64,000 nt of DNA from Treponema sp. (lineage in GTDB: Bacteria; Spirochaetota; Spirochaetia; Treponematales; Treponemataceae), in contig JAFZLA010000002.1 of assembly GCA_017551705.1 (NCBI GenBank), forward strand, positions 1 through 64,000, read 5' to 3'. Of this stretch, positions 1 to 7,004 are shown one piece after another; position 1 is the first letter of the stretch; each line of letters begins with the position of its first letter. Position numbers and translations under genes: made by a program. Below the pieces are notes generated by a model, which was not told where the DNA came from, searched no databases, and was given only the letters and a program-made list of their open reading frames with translations.

Positions 1-42
1 CTCCCATAAAAAGTCAACAAACAAGTCAACTTTCTAAGCTAT

Positions 43-1152
43 TTAATTTATGGCGGCCAGAGCTTGATCAACAAGATTCATGGGCTTGTATTCGCCCATC
101 ATCTTTTTTGCATCGAAGTCCTGTCTTTCCGTGAGCAACGCCCACGTTATTTCCGCCATTTTTCGGGCGGCGGCGACAATTGACTTGCCGCTGCCCTTGT
201 TCCTTTTCATGTAATCCAGCCTCTGCATGATTCTCCATGACGAAGTGTCCTTGCAACGGCGAATTCCCAAAACCAACTGTACAAAAGCAGTCCTCAATTC
301 CTGAGGGCCTCGCTTGGTTATCTTTCCGTGATGAACAGTCTCGTTGGAGTCCTGCACCCACGGAACAAGTCCGCAGAAGGCGGCGTATTTCTTCGCGCTC
401 GCGAACCTGCTTATGTCTTCCGTGTACGCCCTGATAGTCCAGGCCGTGATTTTGCCGCAGCCGCGGATTGTCATGAGGCGGCTCACCATCTCGTCGTCTT
501 TTGTAAGCTCAGCCAACCGCTTTTCAATCACCTTGACCGATTCCGCCATTTGGTCTATGATTTGAAACATCAGTTTCACTGATTGAGCCTCGAGCTCGAG
601 GTCGCTTCGCGACAACAGGGCGTCCAGAACCTTCTGGCGCCCTTTTTTGCTTTGAAGGCTGCGCAACTCATCCGAAAGCCCCATGCTCACCAGAAGGGCG
701 TGAACCTCGTTTTTCTGCCCGACAATCGAACGGACAAGCCTTTCCCTTGACTTCAAAAGCCGTCTTAAGTTTTCCGTTTCCTGGCTGCAGACATGGCTTT
801 CAGGCAGCATGTCCTTTTCAAGAAACTCCGAAATCGTCGAAGCGTCATGCTTGTCAGTCTTCTTGGCCGATTCGTTGATGACCTTGAACTTCAATGTGTT
901 GATGACGGTCACTTTCGCGCCCGCCTTCTCAACCTGGCTCTTGAAGAACCTTGTGTTCCCTGTCGACTCGACCCCAATTTTGACATCGTAGCCTCTTGTC
1001 CTAAGGTTCCGTATCCTCTTTAGAAAATTCCCGTACCCTTCCTCTGTTGTCGGATACTGAATTATCTGGTCAAGGGTTTCCGCGCGGCTCTCCGTCCTCG
1101 CGTGAACGGTGAACTGAGTCTTGTGCAAGTCCACGCCAATCCAAACTGTCAT
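43..1152 (-). CDS. IS110-family transposase (DEDD recombinase)
   Basis: 369 residues, the usual full length for the family. The N-terminal RuvC-like DEDD domain starts MTVWIGVDLHKTQFTVHA, whose first aspartate sits in the expected GVDLHK context. A charged coiled middle follows, then the C-terminal Transposase_20 domain with IRGCGKITAWTI, FCGLVPW and the serine-bearing region near residues 260-310. The ATG is preceded by a GGAGG site about 5 bases upstream. No frameshift or stop interrupts it, so it is probably active. In this family the protein works with a structured bridge RNA encoded next to it; a candidate lies directly upstream (see 1170-1340). Confidence 0.93.
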   Translation of the reverse strand: MTVWIGVDLHKTQFTVHARTESRAETLDQIIQYPTTEEGYGNFLKRIRNLRTRGYDVKIGVESTGNTRFFKSQVEKAGAKVTVINTLKFKVINESAKKTDKHDASTISEFLEKDMLPESHVCSQETENLRRLLKSRERLVRSIVGQKNEVHALLVSMGLSDELRSLQSKKGRQKVLDALLSRSDLELEAQSVKLMFQIIDQMAESVKVIEKRLAELTKDDEMVSRLMTIRGCGKITAWTIRAYTEDISRFASAKKYAAFCGLVPWVQDSNETVHHGKITKRGPQELRTAFVQLVLGIRRCKDTSSWRIMQRLDYMKRNKGSGKSIVAAARKMAEITWALLTERQDFDAKKMMGEYKPMNLVDQALAAIN

Positions 1153-1169
1153 AACGACCTCCGTTTTTT

Positions 1170-1340
1170 TTCAGCGGAAAGTCTTATCGGTAGTGTGTTC
1201 CAATCTCCCATTCAGTCTTGGCGACTATAGTATGATGCGGCAAAAGCTCTTCATTCTCCTTCCCAGAGGTCGCGCCTCTATTAAACATGACGAACTGATG
1301 CCTGGGTTCCGCTGAATCGCTTCAGCATATCACATTACCG
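1170..1340 (-). ncRNA. Candidate IS110 bridge RNA region
   Basis: The non-coding stretch upstream of the transposase is rich in pairing. A perfect 6-bp hairpin with a GNRA-type GCGA loop (minus-strand sense) lies at 1311-1326. A 10-bp perfect inverted repeat joins 1170-1179 (TTCAGCGGAA) to 1307-1316 (TTCCGCTGAA). A hairpin AGAGG-CGCGA-CCTCT lies at about 1265-1280. The two possibilities around 1307-1326 compete for the same bases. Position and size fit a bridge RNA of the IS110 group. No expression evidence is available; this is inference from structure and location. Confidence 0.5.
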
Positions 1341-1370
1341 CTTGTTCGTTGACTATTTTATCATGCCTCC

Positions 1371-2696
1371 TTATTCGAAGTACGCGGCGTGCAAGGTCTT
1401 GACAGCGTCGTCGCGCTGGCTGTCGTCGACAATCATGCTTATGTTGACCTTTGACGCGGCTTGGCTTATCATTTGCGGATTGATTTTCTTTTGGGCCAGC
1501 GCGACTAGTCCCGCCGACAAAACTTCGGCCGACTTGGTGGCGTCGCAAATTACGGTAACGATGGCCTTTCCAGAGCGCGCCTCAACATGCGCCACGCGGC
1601 GCAAATCTTCAAGCAAGCCGCTAAGGTCGGCCTTTGTGTTGACCGTAAGGGAAACGCTGACTTCGCTGGTTGCGATTACGTCAATGCTTATGTTCCACTT
1701 TAAGAACTGGTTGAATATGTGGGCCAAAAAGCCCGCCGCGCCCAACATTCCCGCGCTGGTTATGTCGATGAGAGTGACGCCCTTGACCGCCGTTATCGCG
1801 CAAACCTTGGGAACCTCTCCGCTGTGCTTTTGCACGATGATTGAGCCCGGGCTTTTTATGTTGTAGGAATTTTTCACTCGGACAGGAACGCCGGCCTTAA
1901 GACAGGGAACCATCGAGCGCGGGTGCAAAACTTGCGCTCCGAACATGGCCAATTCCTGCGCCTCTTCGTAAGTGACTTCGGGAACGGTTCGGGCGGCCTT
2001 GCAAAGGCGGGGGTCGCTGGTCATGATTCCGTCAACGTCTTTCCAAGTTTGGATTTCGTCGGCCTTCATCGCGCTTCCGATAATAGTCGCTGTAAGGTCG
2101 GAGCCGCCGCGTCCCAGCGTGGTGATGTCGCCTTTTTTGTCTTTGGAAATGAAGCCAGTGACAATCGGAATTTCGTCGGAGGCGCCGTTGGCGTAGGAGT
2201 TCAATTCCATCGGAATGTTTTTCCAAACTTCGTCCAAAAGTTCGGCGGACATAAAGTTTGAGTCGCTTACGATTCCCAAATCCCAAGCGTCAAAAAAACG
2301 GGCCGGCGTCTTTTGCGACTTAAGGTAGGCCGCCATCATGCGGACGCTAAGGCGCTCGCCAAAACTGACCAAGTAGTCGCGGGTGCGCTTGGTCAATTCC
2401 TTTATCATGGAGATGCCGGTGAGCAATTGCTTGAGCTCGTCCATAAGCGGCTCAAAGGGCGCAAAGTCAATTCCCAACTCGGCGGCGGAATCGCGGTGCA
2501 GCTTTTCCACTCCCCCGATGTCAACGTTGCCCGCCAGAGCCGCGTCAGCCGCGTCCAGCAAATGGTCGGTTGTGTCGCCCATCGCGCTCAAAACCACGAC
2601 GGGCTTTTGGTCCTTATACGCCTGAATTATAGAAGCGACATGCTTGATTCGCTCCGCGTTGGCGACAGACGAGCCGCCAAATTTCATAACTATCAT
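1371..2696 (-). CDS. lysC: Aspartokinase
   Basis: 441 residues. Catalyses ATP-dependent phosphorylation of aspartate, the first step towards lysine, threonine and methionine, in the cytoplasm. The kinase domain (about 1-270) shows KFGGSS near the start, SFGERLS, GRGGSDLTA and FGAQVLHPRSMVPC. Two C-terminal ACT domains (about 300-441) are the usual site of feedback inhibition by lysine or threonine. It is the last gene of a minus-strand run after ilvE and two lipoproteins, 10 bases after the preceding stop. ATGs at residue 1 and residue 4 are both possible and the upstream SD is weak. An IS110 element sits immediately downstream, so the native terminator may have been displaced. Confidence 0.95.
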   Translation of the reverse strand: MIVMKFGGSSVANAERIKHVASIIQAYKDQKPVVVLSAMGDTTDHLLDAADAALAGNVDIGGVEKLHRDSAAELGIDFAPFEPLMDELKQLLTGISMIKELTKRTRDYLVSFGERLSVRMMAAYLKSQKTPARFFDAWDLGIVSDSNFMSAELLDEVWKNIPMELNSYANGASDEIPIVTGFISKDKKGDITTLGRGGSDLTATIIGSAMKADEIQTWKDVDGIMTSDPRLCKAARTVPEVTYEEAQELAMFGAQVLHPRSMVPCLKAGVPVRVKNSYNIKSPGSIIVQKHSGEVPKVCAITAVKGVTLIDITSAGMLGAAGFLAHIFNQFLKWNISIDVIATSEVSVSLTVNTKADLSGLLEDLRRVAHVEARSGKAIVTVICDATKSAEVLSAGLVALAQKKINPQMISQAASKVNISMIVDDSQRDDAVKTLHAAYFE

Positions 2697-2706
2697 AGTC
2701 TTGCCG

Positions 2707-3456
2707 TTATTGTTTTACAAATTGAGTGAGGCCGTTGCCGGCGGTCGCTTTGTTGGGATCGTTTTCGTCAATCACAAAATCTTCCGCGCCGCCAATTGTT
2801 CCTTTTGCGATTTTAGCAGTCCTAGGAGCTACAAAGATATATGCGGTTGTCTCCGTGATACCGGTGGAATTAAACGTACGTGTCACCTTATTGTCAGACG
2901 CGGCGAATTTGTACAACATGTCCACTTCCCCGCCGGAATTAACGCACTTCCATGTGGTTCCAGAAAAGATTGTAGCATCGCCCGAATCCTTGGTATATAC
3001 GACGGTATTATTCAAAAAATCGGTAATCTTTGCTTTATTCTTCGCCGCGTTTAACTTTATAGAACCAGCAGCAATAGTAGCCAAAAATTCGACAGATGTA
3101 AAATTGCGAGTCGCTGTCATTTTTTTTGCCGAAGTATCGTCATTACAAGTAAATCCAAAAGTTTTAAGATTAACAAGCAATTTTAAATAGTTTTCCAAAG
3201 ACGCGCCAGAATAATCAATATCACCCTTCTGATTGCCAGAATAATCAGCATCTACAAAATATGTATCATTTTCTTTAAATCCATTCATAGATGCAGACGC
3301 TTTCCATGTGCCAACCAAATCAGATTTGTTAGCCGCTGTCACAACAGTCCATGTCTCACCGTCACCGCCCGAATCGCTGGAATTGGAGCAGCAGGCAAAG
3401 GCCAAAACCGCAAACAGCACCGTCAAAAACGCCGCCGCTTTAAAAACTTTTTTCAT
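2707..3456 (-). CDS. Predicted lipoprotein, paralogue of next gene
   Basis: 249 residues, not assigned to a known family. A signal peptide with lipobox LAFAC-C ends near residue 22, followed by a Ser/Gly/Asp-rich linker, so it should be lipidated and membrane-anchored. The mature part begins with a segment around NKSDLVGTWKA that closely matches NKADLVGTWKA of the adjacent upstream gene. An LVGTW start is reminiscent of lipocalin-like beta-barrels, but this is only suggestive. A C-terminal extension of about 90 residues is absent from the paralogue. An SD-like GGAGGA lies upstream. It is 14 bases from its paralogue and 10 bases before lysC, so it is probably co-transcribed. Confidence 0.8.
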   Translation of the reverse strand: MKKVFKAAAFLTVLFAVLAFACCSNSSDSGGDGETWTVVTAANKSDLVGTWKASASMNGFKENDTYFVDADYSGNQKGDIDYSGASLENYLKLLVNLKTFGFTCNDDTSAKKMTATRNFTSVEFLATIAAGSIKLNAAKNKAKITDFLNNTVVYTKDSGDATIFSGTTWKCVNSGGEVDMLYKFAASDNKVTRTFNSTGITETTAYIFVAPRTAKIAKGTIGGAEDFVIDENDPNKATAGNGLTQFVKQ

Positions 3457-3470
3457 ATAGTTCCTCCAAA

Positions 3471-3956
3471 TTACTGTCTGGTAAACTCATTATCAATGCC
3501 AGTAAACTTCAACTTGGTTTTTGAAGCGTTTAATCTTAGACCGCCATTAGAAACAGCGTTATTTACTTGAGCGGTTGTAAGATTCTGAGAGCCTACCAGT
3601 TTTTTTTGAGTGGTTTCATCAGTCACAGTGAATCCTTTATTCTCCATAGCTGAGGTTGCTGTAGCCTTCAATAGCACAAGTTGCGCAGCAGACCAATCTG
3701 AATAGTCAAATTCCATCTTAAACTGTGCGGAATAATCAGAGCTAAAAATTAGTTTATATACACAAGTAACGCCATTGTTTGTGCCTGTAGCTTTCCATGT
3801 GCCGACTAAATCGGCCTTGTTAGTTACAGAATGCCATCCCGAAGAGCTGTCCGAATCCCAAGTCCGAACCGTTGAAGAAATAGAATCACTCGGACTTTCA
3901 CAAGAAACCAACGCCACGGCCAAAACAGCGGCCAAAATAACCAACATCTTTTTCAT
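3471..3956 (-). CDS. Predicted lipoprotein, short paralogue
   Basis: 161 residues, function unknown. The N-terminal signal peptide ends in VALVSC, a plausible lipobox with cysteine at residue 19, then a Ser/Asp-rich linker. From NKADLVGTWKATGTNNG onward it parallels the first two thirds of the neighbouring 249-residue lipoprotein, including the LNASKTKLKFT/LNAAKNKAKIT stretch. It then stops, lacking the paralogue's last domain. A strong SD (AGGAGG) precedes the ATG. It starts 40 bases after ilvE, with no promoter that I can see, so read-through from ilvE is likely. The pair looks like a tandem duplication followed by truncation or extension. Confidence 0.8.
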   Translation of the reverse strand: MKKMLVILAAVLAVALVSCESPSDSISSTVRTWDSDSSSGWHSVTNKADLVGTWKATGTNNGVTCVYKLIFSSDYSAQFKMEFDYSDWSAAQLVLLKATATSAMENKGFTVTDETTQKKLVGSQNLTTAQVNNAVSNGGLRLNASKTKLKFTGIDNEFTRQ

Positions 3957-3996
3957 TTTTATCCTCCTTTAATTCCGCTCGCGGGCGGCAATCAAA

Positions 3997-5019
3997 CTAT
4001 TTAATCTCCACTACCCAACCGGCGGGAGCTTTTTCGGTTCCCATTTGGATGCCGGTGAGAGTGTCGCGCAATTTTTGCATTACAGGTCCGCACTTTTCCA
4101 TGCCGCTGGGAATCATGATTTTTTTGTCGTGGTCGTCAATCTCTCCGATCGGAGAAATTACGGCGGCGGTTCCGCAGAGGCCCGCTTCGACAAAGTCAGG
4201 CAATTCCGACTTGTTGATTTGGCGCTCCTCCACTTCCATGTTCAAATATTCTTTTGCGACGTGAATCAAAGAGCGGCGCGTGATTGACGGCAAAATCGAA
4301 TTTGATTTTGGAGTGACAAGCTTTCCGTCTTTAGATACAAAGAGAACGTTGGCGCCGCCAGTCTCCTCGATGTATGTGTGGCTTGCAGGGTCGGTGTAGA
4401 GGTTTTCGGCGTAGCCGCACTTGTGCGCGTCAACGATGTTGTGCAGGCTCATCGCGTAGTTGAGGCCGGCCTTGATGTCGCCAGTTCCGTGGGGAGCGGC
4501 GCGGTCCAAGTCGGAGATGCGGATTTTTATCGGCTTGACTCCGCCCTTAAAGTAAGGGCCAACGGGAGTCACCAAAATGCGGAACTGGTATTCGTCGGCG
4601 GGCTTTACGCCAATGACGGCGTTAGATCCGAACATGTACGGGCGGATGTAAAGTGTGGCTCCGCTTCCGTATGGAGGAACCCATTCGATGTTGGCCTTGA
4701 CCGTGTCGATTACGGCCTTGACAAAGCGGTCTTCGGGGAAGACGGGCATCTCAAGGCGGCGGCAGCTGTCGGCCATGCGGCTTGCGTTGAGGTCGGGGCG
4801 GAACGTTACGATTTTTCCGTCGGCGGTTGTGTAGGCCTTTAGGCCTTCAAAGCAAGTCTGCGCGTACTGCAAGACGCCCGCGCATTCGCTGATAGTCACG
4901 GTGTGGTCGCCGGTCAAAGTTCCCTGGTCCCACTTTCCGTCCTTAAAATTCGCCACGAAACTTTTTGTAGTTTCCATGTAACCAAAAGGCAAATTGCCCC
5001 AATCGATATCTTTTGCCAT
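3997..5019 (-). CDS. ilvE: Branched-chain amino acid aminotransferase
   Basis: 340 residues, a fold-type IV PLP enzyme that transfers amino groups between glutamate and leucine, isoleucine or valine in the cytoplasm. The N-terminal LPFGYMETTKSFVAN and QTCFEGLKAY are typical of the longer (group II) BCAT family. The PLP lysine is expected in GDIKAGLNYAMSL (about residue 184), and EETGGANVLFV and GTAAVISPIGEI form the cofactor phosphate and substrate pockets. The ATG has GAGG 7 bases upstream and a clear promoter (5040-5068). It heads the run ilvE, two lipoproteins, lysC. Confidence 0.95.
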   Translation of the reverse strand: MAKDIDWGNLPFGYMETTKSFVANFKDGKWDQGTLTGDHTVTISECAGVLQYAQTCFEGLKAYTTADGKIVTFRPDLNASRMADSCRRLEMPVFPEDRFVKAVIDTVKANIEWVPPYGSGATLYIRPYMFGSNAVIGVKPADEYQFRILVTPVGPYFKGGVKPIKIRISDLDRAAPHGTGDIKAGLNYAMSLHNIVDAHKCGYAENLYTDPASHTYIEETGGANVLFVSKDGKLVTPKSNSILPSITRRSLIHVAKEYLNMEVEERQINKSELPDFVEAGLCGTAAVISPIGEIDDHDKKIMIPSGMEKCGPVMQKLRDTLTGIQMGTEKAPAGWVVEIK

Positions 5020-5039
5020 AGCTTTACCTCGATAAAAGA

Positions 5040-5068
5040 ATTATAGTATTTATTAAGGAATGTTGCAA
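5040..5068 (-). promoter_or_regulatory. Promoter of ilvE
   Basis: On the minus strand, TTGCAA at 5063-5068, a 17-base spacer and TATAAT at 5040-5045. The expected start near 5033 gives a short leader containing GAGG before the ilvE ATG at 5019. A small hairpin, GCGCT-ACGCG-AGCGC, lies just upstream near 5077-5095. Confidence 0.75.
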
Positions 5069-5115
5069 GAGATTTGCGCTACGCGAGCGCCGGTTGTAAA
5101 ACGCATGGTTGTTCT

Positions 5116-5487
5116 TTATCTCAAGAATTTTGTATAATCGACATTCAAAACTTCGCCAAGTTTTTTTGCCATTCTTAATCCGATGGGGCGACGGTCATTT
5201 TCCATCGCGGAGATGTTTGTATACTTTGTTCCAATCTTTTCCGCAAGCTGAACAAGCGTCATTCCGGAGCGGTCTCGGTAAATTGCCAAAGTGCGTCCAG
5301 GAGTCTTGCGAGTTTTTATTTGTTTGGCGATGTCAGTGTCTTCCCAAAGTTCGAGAACCTCATCATCATTTTCTTCTTCAATGATTTTAGACTTTGGGTA
5401 AGCCTTAAGAATCGCTTCTTTTATGAGCGGAAGTCCGTAACCGCTGAATGTCACGTTAATATGGCGCGTTTTCTCTACTACCTGCAT
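5116..5487 (-). CDS. Xre-family HTH antitoxin
   Basis: About 123 residues from the ATG giving MQVVEKTRHINV; an in-frame TTG 12 bases earlier is also possible, but GAGG lies at the right distance for the ATG. The C-terminal half holds a helix-turn-helix of the Cro/CI type (MTLVQLAEKIGTKYTNISAMENDRRPIG), the usual DNA-binding part of antitoxins that follow RelE-like toxins. It overlaps the 3' end of the toxin gene by about 32 bases, so the two are translationally coupled. It likely neutralises the toxin and represses the pair through the palindrome in the promoter (5745-5758). Confidence 0.82.
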   Translation of the reverse strand: MQVVEKTRHINVTFSGYGLPLIKEAILKAYPKSKIIEEENDDEVLELWEDTDIAKQIKTRKTPGRTLAIYRDRSGMTLVQLAEKIGTKYTNISAMENDRRPIGLRMAKKLGEVLNVDYTKFLR

Positions 5488-5734
5488 AATACACCTCAAT
5501 TTCTATACTGTCATTCTCGCATTTCCAGCAAGCCACATAACTGTAATTCAGATGGCAATGATATTTTGTTTTTGAAAGTTTCGAATAATTCGGCCATGAA
5601 GGCTGCTCGGGACCTTTAGCAGTTAAATCTTCCGTAAGTTCATCGAACAAATCCTGAACATTTTGCGGAAGCTTTTCTAGGTTCCGGCGAATTTTCTTCT
5701 TAACAAAAACTTGATATTTTTTGTCATCAGCCAT
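5456..5734 (-). CDS. RelE/ParE-family toxin
   Basis: 92 residues, basic N-terminus (VKKKIRRNLEKLP), then WPNYSKL, YHCHLNYSYVACW and a terminal YYAGSRENAPY. This pattern is common in RelE-like toxins paired with a downstream Xre antitoxin. The likely role is ribosome-dependent mRNA cleavage, inferred from family only. The toxin gene comes first, as in higBA. Its ATG lies 6 bases after the -10 box, and no SD is present, so the mRNA is probably leaderless. Confidence 0.82.
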   Translation of the reverse strand: MADDKKYQVFVKKKIRRNLEKLPQNVQDLFDELTEDLTAKGPEQPSWPNYSKLSKTKYHCHLNYSYVACWKCENDSIEIEVYYAGSRENAPY

Positions 5735-5740
5735 ACAAAC

Positions 5741-5769
5741 AATATATCATTTTTGATACATTTTGTCAA
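5741..5769 (-). promoter_or_regulatory. Promoter and operator of RelE/Xre pair
   Basis: Minus strand: TTGACA (5764-5769), 17-base spacer, TATATT (5741-5746), then 6 bases to the ATG. The spacer and -10 overlap an inverted repeat TATCA-N4-TGATA at 5745-5758, a good candidate operator for the Xre antitoxin. Confidence 0.75.
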
Positions 5770-5772
5770 GAA

Positions 5773-5847
5773 AAAAAACGCCCCACGCTATGAAGCGCAC
5801 CCCTAAAGTTGGACAAATAAAGTTAAATTTTAGGAGGCGCGTTTTTT
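5773..5847. repeat. Nested inverted repeat with IS3-like end sequence
   Basis: An outer perfect 9-bp inverted repeat (AAAAAACGC at 5773-5781, GCGTTTTTT at 5839-5847) encloses an imperfect inner pair (5795-5807 and 5829-5840). The inner left arm continues CCCCTAAAGTTGGACA, which resembles terminal repeats of IS3-family elements. It could be a solo IS end, a MITE-like remnant, or a bidirectional terminator between the VOC gene and the toxin promoter. Confidence 0.45.
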
Positions 5848-5860
5848 ATGAAATGAGATT

Positions 5861-6229
5861 TTACACGCCATCAACAAAGTCTAAACATGGAGCCGTCATT
5901 TCTATATGATTCCCTTCCGAATCTATTATTTCAACAACCCAATTATTTTTTATTTGTGTTAACGGAAAACAAAGCGATTGCCCTTGAATCTTTGTTTCAA
6001 GCGATGCCTTGCTGTCCACGCTAATGCTGGGCAAGCAATTGCTTCCGAATTCATGGTTTTCACCGACTTTTTCATACGCGAACAAACCAAGCCGGAATCC
6101 ATGTATGTCAAAAACACTATATACATCATCTTTTTCTGTCACAGACTGTTCAAGAAGATTCTCATAAAACTTTACAGCCCGCTCCATATCATGGACACAT
6201 ATATAAAGTGATTTTAAATTGAAATTCAT
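5861..6229 (-). CDS. VOC (glyoxalase/bleomycin-resistance fold) protein
   Basis: 122 residues, one complete vicinal-oxygen-chelate module pair: KSLYICVHDMERAVKFYENLL opens the first beta-alpha-beta-beta-beta unit, and VEIIDSEGNHIEMTAP is the typical C-terminal metal-ligand strand with a conserved glutamate. Members act as glyoxalases, dioxygenases or antibiotic-binding proteins; the substrate cannot be told here. No promoter is visible within the 51 bases after higA, so it may depend on upstream transcription. It follows a partial attC-like site, consistent with a gene-cassette origin. Confidence 0.75.
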   Translation of the reverse strand: MNFNLKSLYICVHDMERAVKFYENLLEQSVTEKDDVYSVFDIHGFRLGLFAYEKVGENHEFGSNCLPSISVDSKASLETKIQGQSLCFPLTQIKNNWVVEIIDSEGNHIEMTAPCLDFVDGV

Positions 6230-6230
6230 T

Positions 6231-6286
6231 ATAAACCCCGATGTCCGGAGAACAGGCCGCGCAACTAATTGAAACGCAAGTTAGGC
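6231..6286 (-). other. Partial attC-like site after higA
   Basis: Minus strand: the higA stop codon lies inside GCCTAAC (6280-6286), which fits the inverse core RYYYAAC of integron attC sites, followed by TTGCG and TTTCAATT in the expected spacer and L'' positions. The other end lacks a GTTRRRY core (only GTTTATA before the next gene), so the site is incomplete or degenerate. Confidence 0.35.
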
Positions 6287-6598
6287 GTAAGCATACATCT
6301 TTATCATTTCAAATTCAGAAGCATGGTTATTCTCTTCCTCTTCCAAGTCGTAAAGATTTTGAAGGTTGAGCCAAAATTCCGCCGTGGTCCCAAAGAATTT
6401 GGCAAAGCGAATGGCGGTGTCCGCGGTGACAGCCCTCTTTCCGTGAACAATTTGCGAAATTCGCGTTTCGGGAACGTTGATTTCCTTGGCAAGGCGATAC
6501 GCGCTGACATTCATGGGCAAAAGGAATTCCTCTTTTAGGATTTCCCCAGGGTGAATATTAGGAAGTTTTTTATTTGTGGTAGTCCGTGATTTTAACAT
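6281..6598 (-). CDS. higA: HigA-family antitoxin
   Basis: About 105 residues starting MLKSRTTTNKKLPNIHPGEIL; a longer reading frame exists, but this ATG gives the usual family start. HPGEILKEEFLLPMNVSAYRLAKEINVPETRISQIVHGKRAVTADTAIRFAKFF is the standard HigA/VapI HTH signature, followed by EFWLNLQNLYDLE. It should bind HigB and autorepress the pair. It overlaps the toxin's 3' end by 29 bases. The stop codon is embedded in an attC-like core sequence. Confidence 0.9.
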   Translation of the reverse strand: MLKSRTTTNKKLPNIHPGEILKEEFLLPMNVSAYRLAKEINVPETRISQIVHGKRAVTADTAIRFAKFFGTTAEFWLNLQNLYDLEEEENNHASEFEMIKMYAYA

Positions 6599-6854
6599 TG
6601 TCCGCGCCTCCGTTTTCAAATTCAAAAATAATCCGCCATTGGTCATTTATCCTAATTGAATAAAAGCCCTGCAAATCCCCTAACAGTTCTTCAAGGCGAT
6701 TGCCCGGCGGAACGCGCAAATCAACAACTTTCGCAGCAGCCGCAATCATGCGAAGCTTTCGCCTTGCGGCATTTTGAATCGCCGGCGGAAGTTTTTTGCA
6801 ACGAAAGCCCTTGTACACCAATTCCGTCTCGGAATCCCCGAAAGACCTTATCAT
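6570..6854 (-). CDS. higB: HigB-family toxin
   Basis: 94 residues: MIRSFGDSETELVYKG at the start, then KLPPAIQNAARRKLRMI, LRVPPGNRLEELLGDLQGFYSIRINDQWRIIFEF. This is the canonical HigB/RelE fold with the conserved GxYSIRINDQWRI strand. Family members cleave mRNA on the ribosome. The ATG is 6 bases past the -10 box with no SD, implying a leaderless transcript. Confidence 0.92.
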   Translation of the reverse strand: MIRSFGDSETELVYKGFRCKKLPPAIQNAARRKLRMIAAAAKVVDLRVPPGNRLEELLGDLQGFYSIRINDQWRIIFEFENGGADNVKITDYHK

Positions 6855-6860
6855 GCAATA

Positions 6861-6889
6861 ATACTAACGCAAAACAGCAGTATTGTCAA
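6861..6889 (-). promoter_or_regulatory. Promoter of higBA
   Basis: Minus strand: TTGACA (6884-6889), 17-base spacer, TAGTAT (6861-6866), then 6 bases to the higB ATG. There is no SD. It starts just inside the attC-like site, as expected for a cassette carrying its own promoter. Confidence 0.75.
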
Positions 6890-6939
6890 GAGAATTTTCT
6901 TGTGGAATGAGATTTAGGCGGTGGGAAGCGGGAGTGTCT

Positions 6940-7004
6940 GTCTAACTACGCAGTTAAACAGTGGCGGGCTTGACCCGACATCCGATTTGAAGCGCTTGTT
7001 ATTT
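6940..7004 (-). other. attC-like recombination site
   Basis: Minus strand, 65 bases. It begins AAATAAC (overlapping the DUF2442 stop), then AAGCG and CTTCAAAT, a central hairpin around CGGG-N5-CCCG, TTTAACT, GCGTA, and ends GTTAGAC, a perfect GTTRRRY core. Order and spacing of R'', L'', L' and R' match integron attC sites. R'' is not a strict RYYYAAC. It sits exactly between two small accessory modules. No integrase gene is in the window. Confidence 0.6.

Larger units (their letters stand above)
6..1361 (-). mobile_element. IS110-family insertion sequence
   Basis: The element holds one transposase gene read leftwards. It is bounded by imperfect inverted repeats at 6-25 and 1341-1361, with one mismatch and one single-base gap across about 20 positions. 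The left end also carries the 8-mer AAGTCAAC twice, at 11-18 and 23-30. The upstream non-coding part is about 190 bases and the downstream part about 40, which is the IS110-group layout, although inverted repeats near the ends are more typical of the IS1111 group. Exact ends are uncertain because this family makes no clear target duplication. The right repeat ends 9 bases from the lysC stop codon. Confidence 0.8.

Noticed and set aside
1342-2261. Open frames on the plus strand opposite lysC
   Set aside because: They mirror the codon structure of lysC and have no SD or family resemblance. The same holds for the long frames opposite manA, metE and ugd.
5020-5115. attC site downstream of the Xre antitoxin
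   Set aside because: No RYYYAAC/GTTRRRY pair at suitable spacing; only a short GCGCT hairpin and the ilvE promoter are present.
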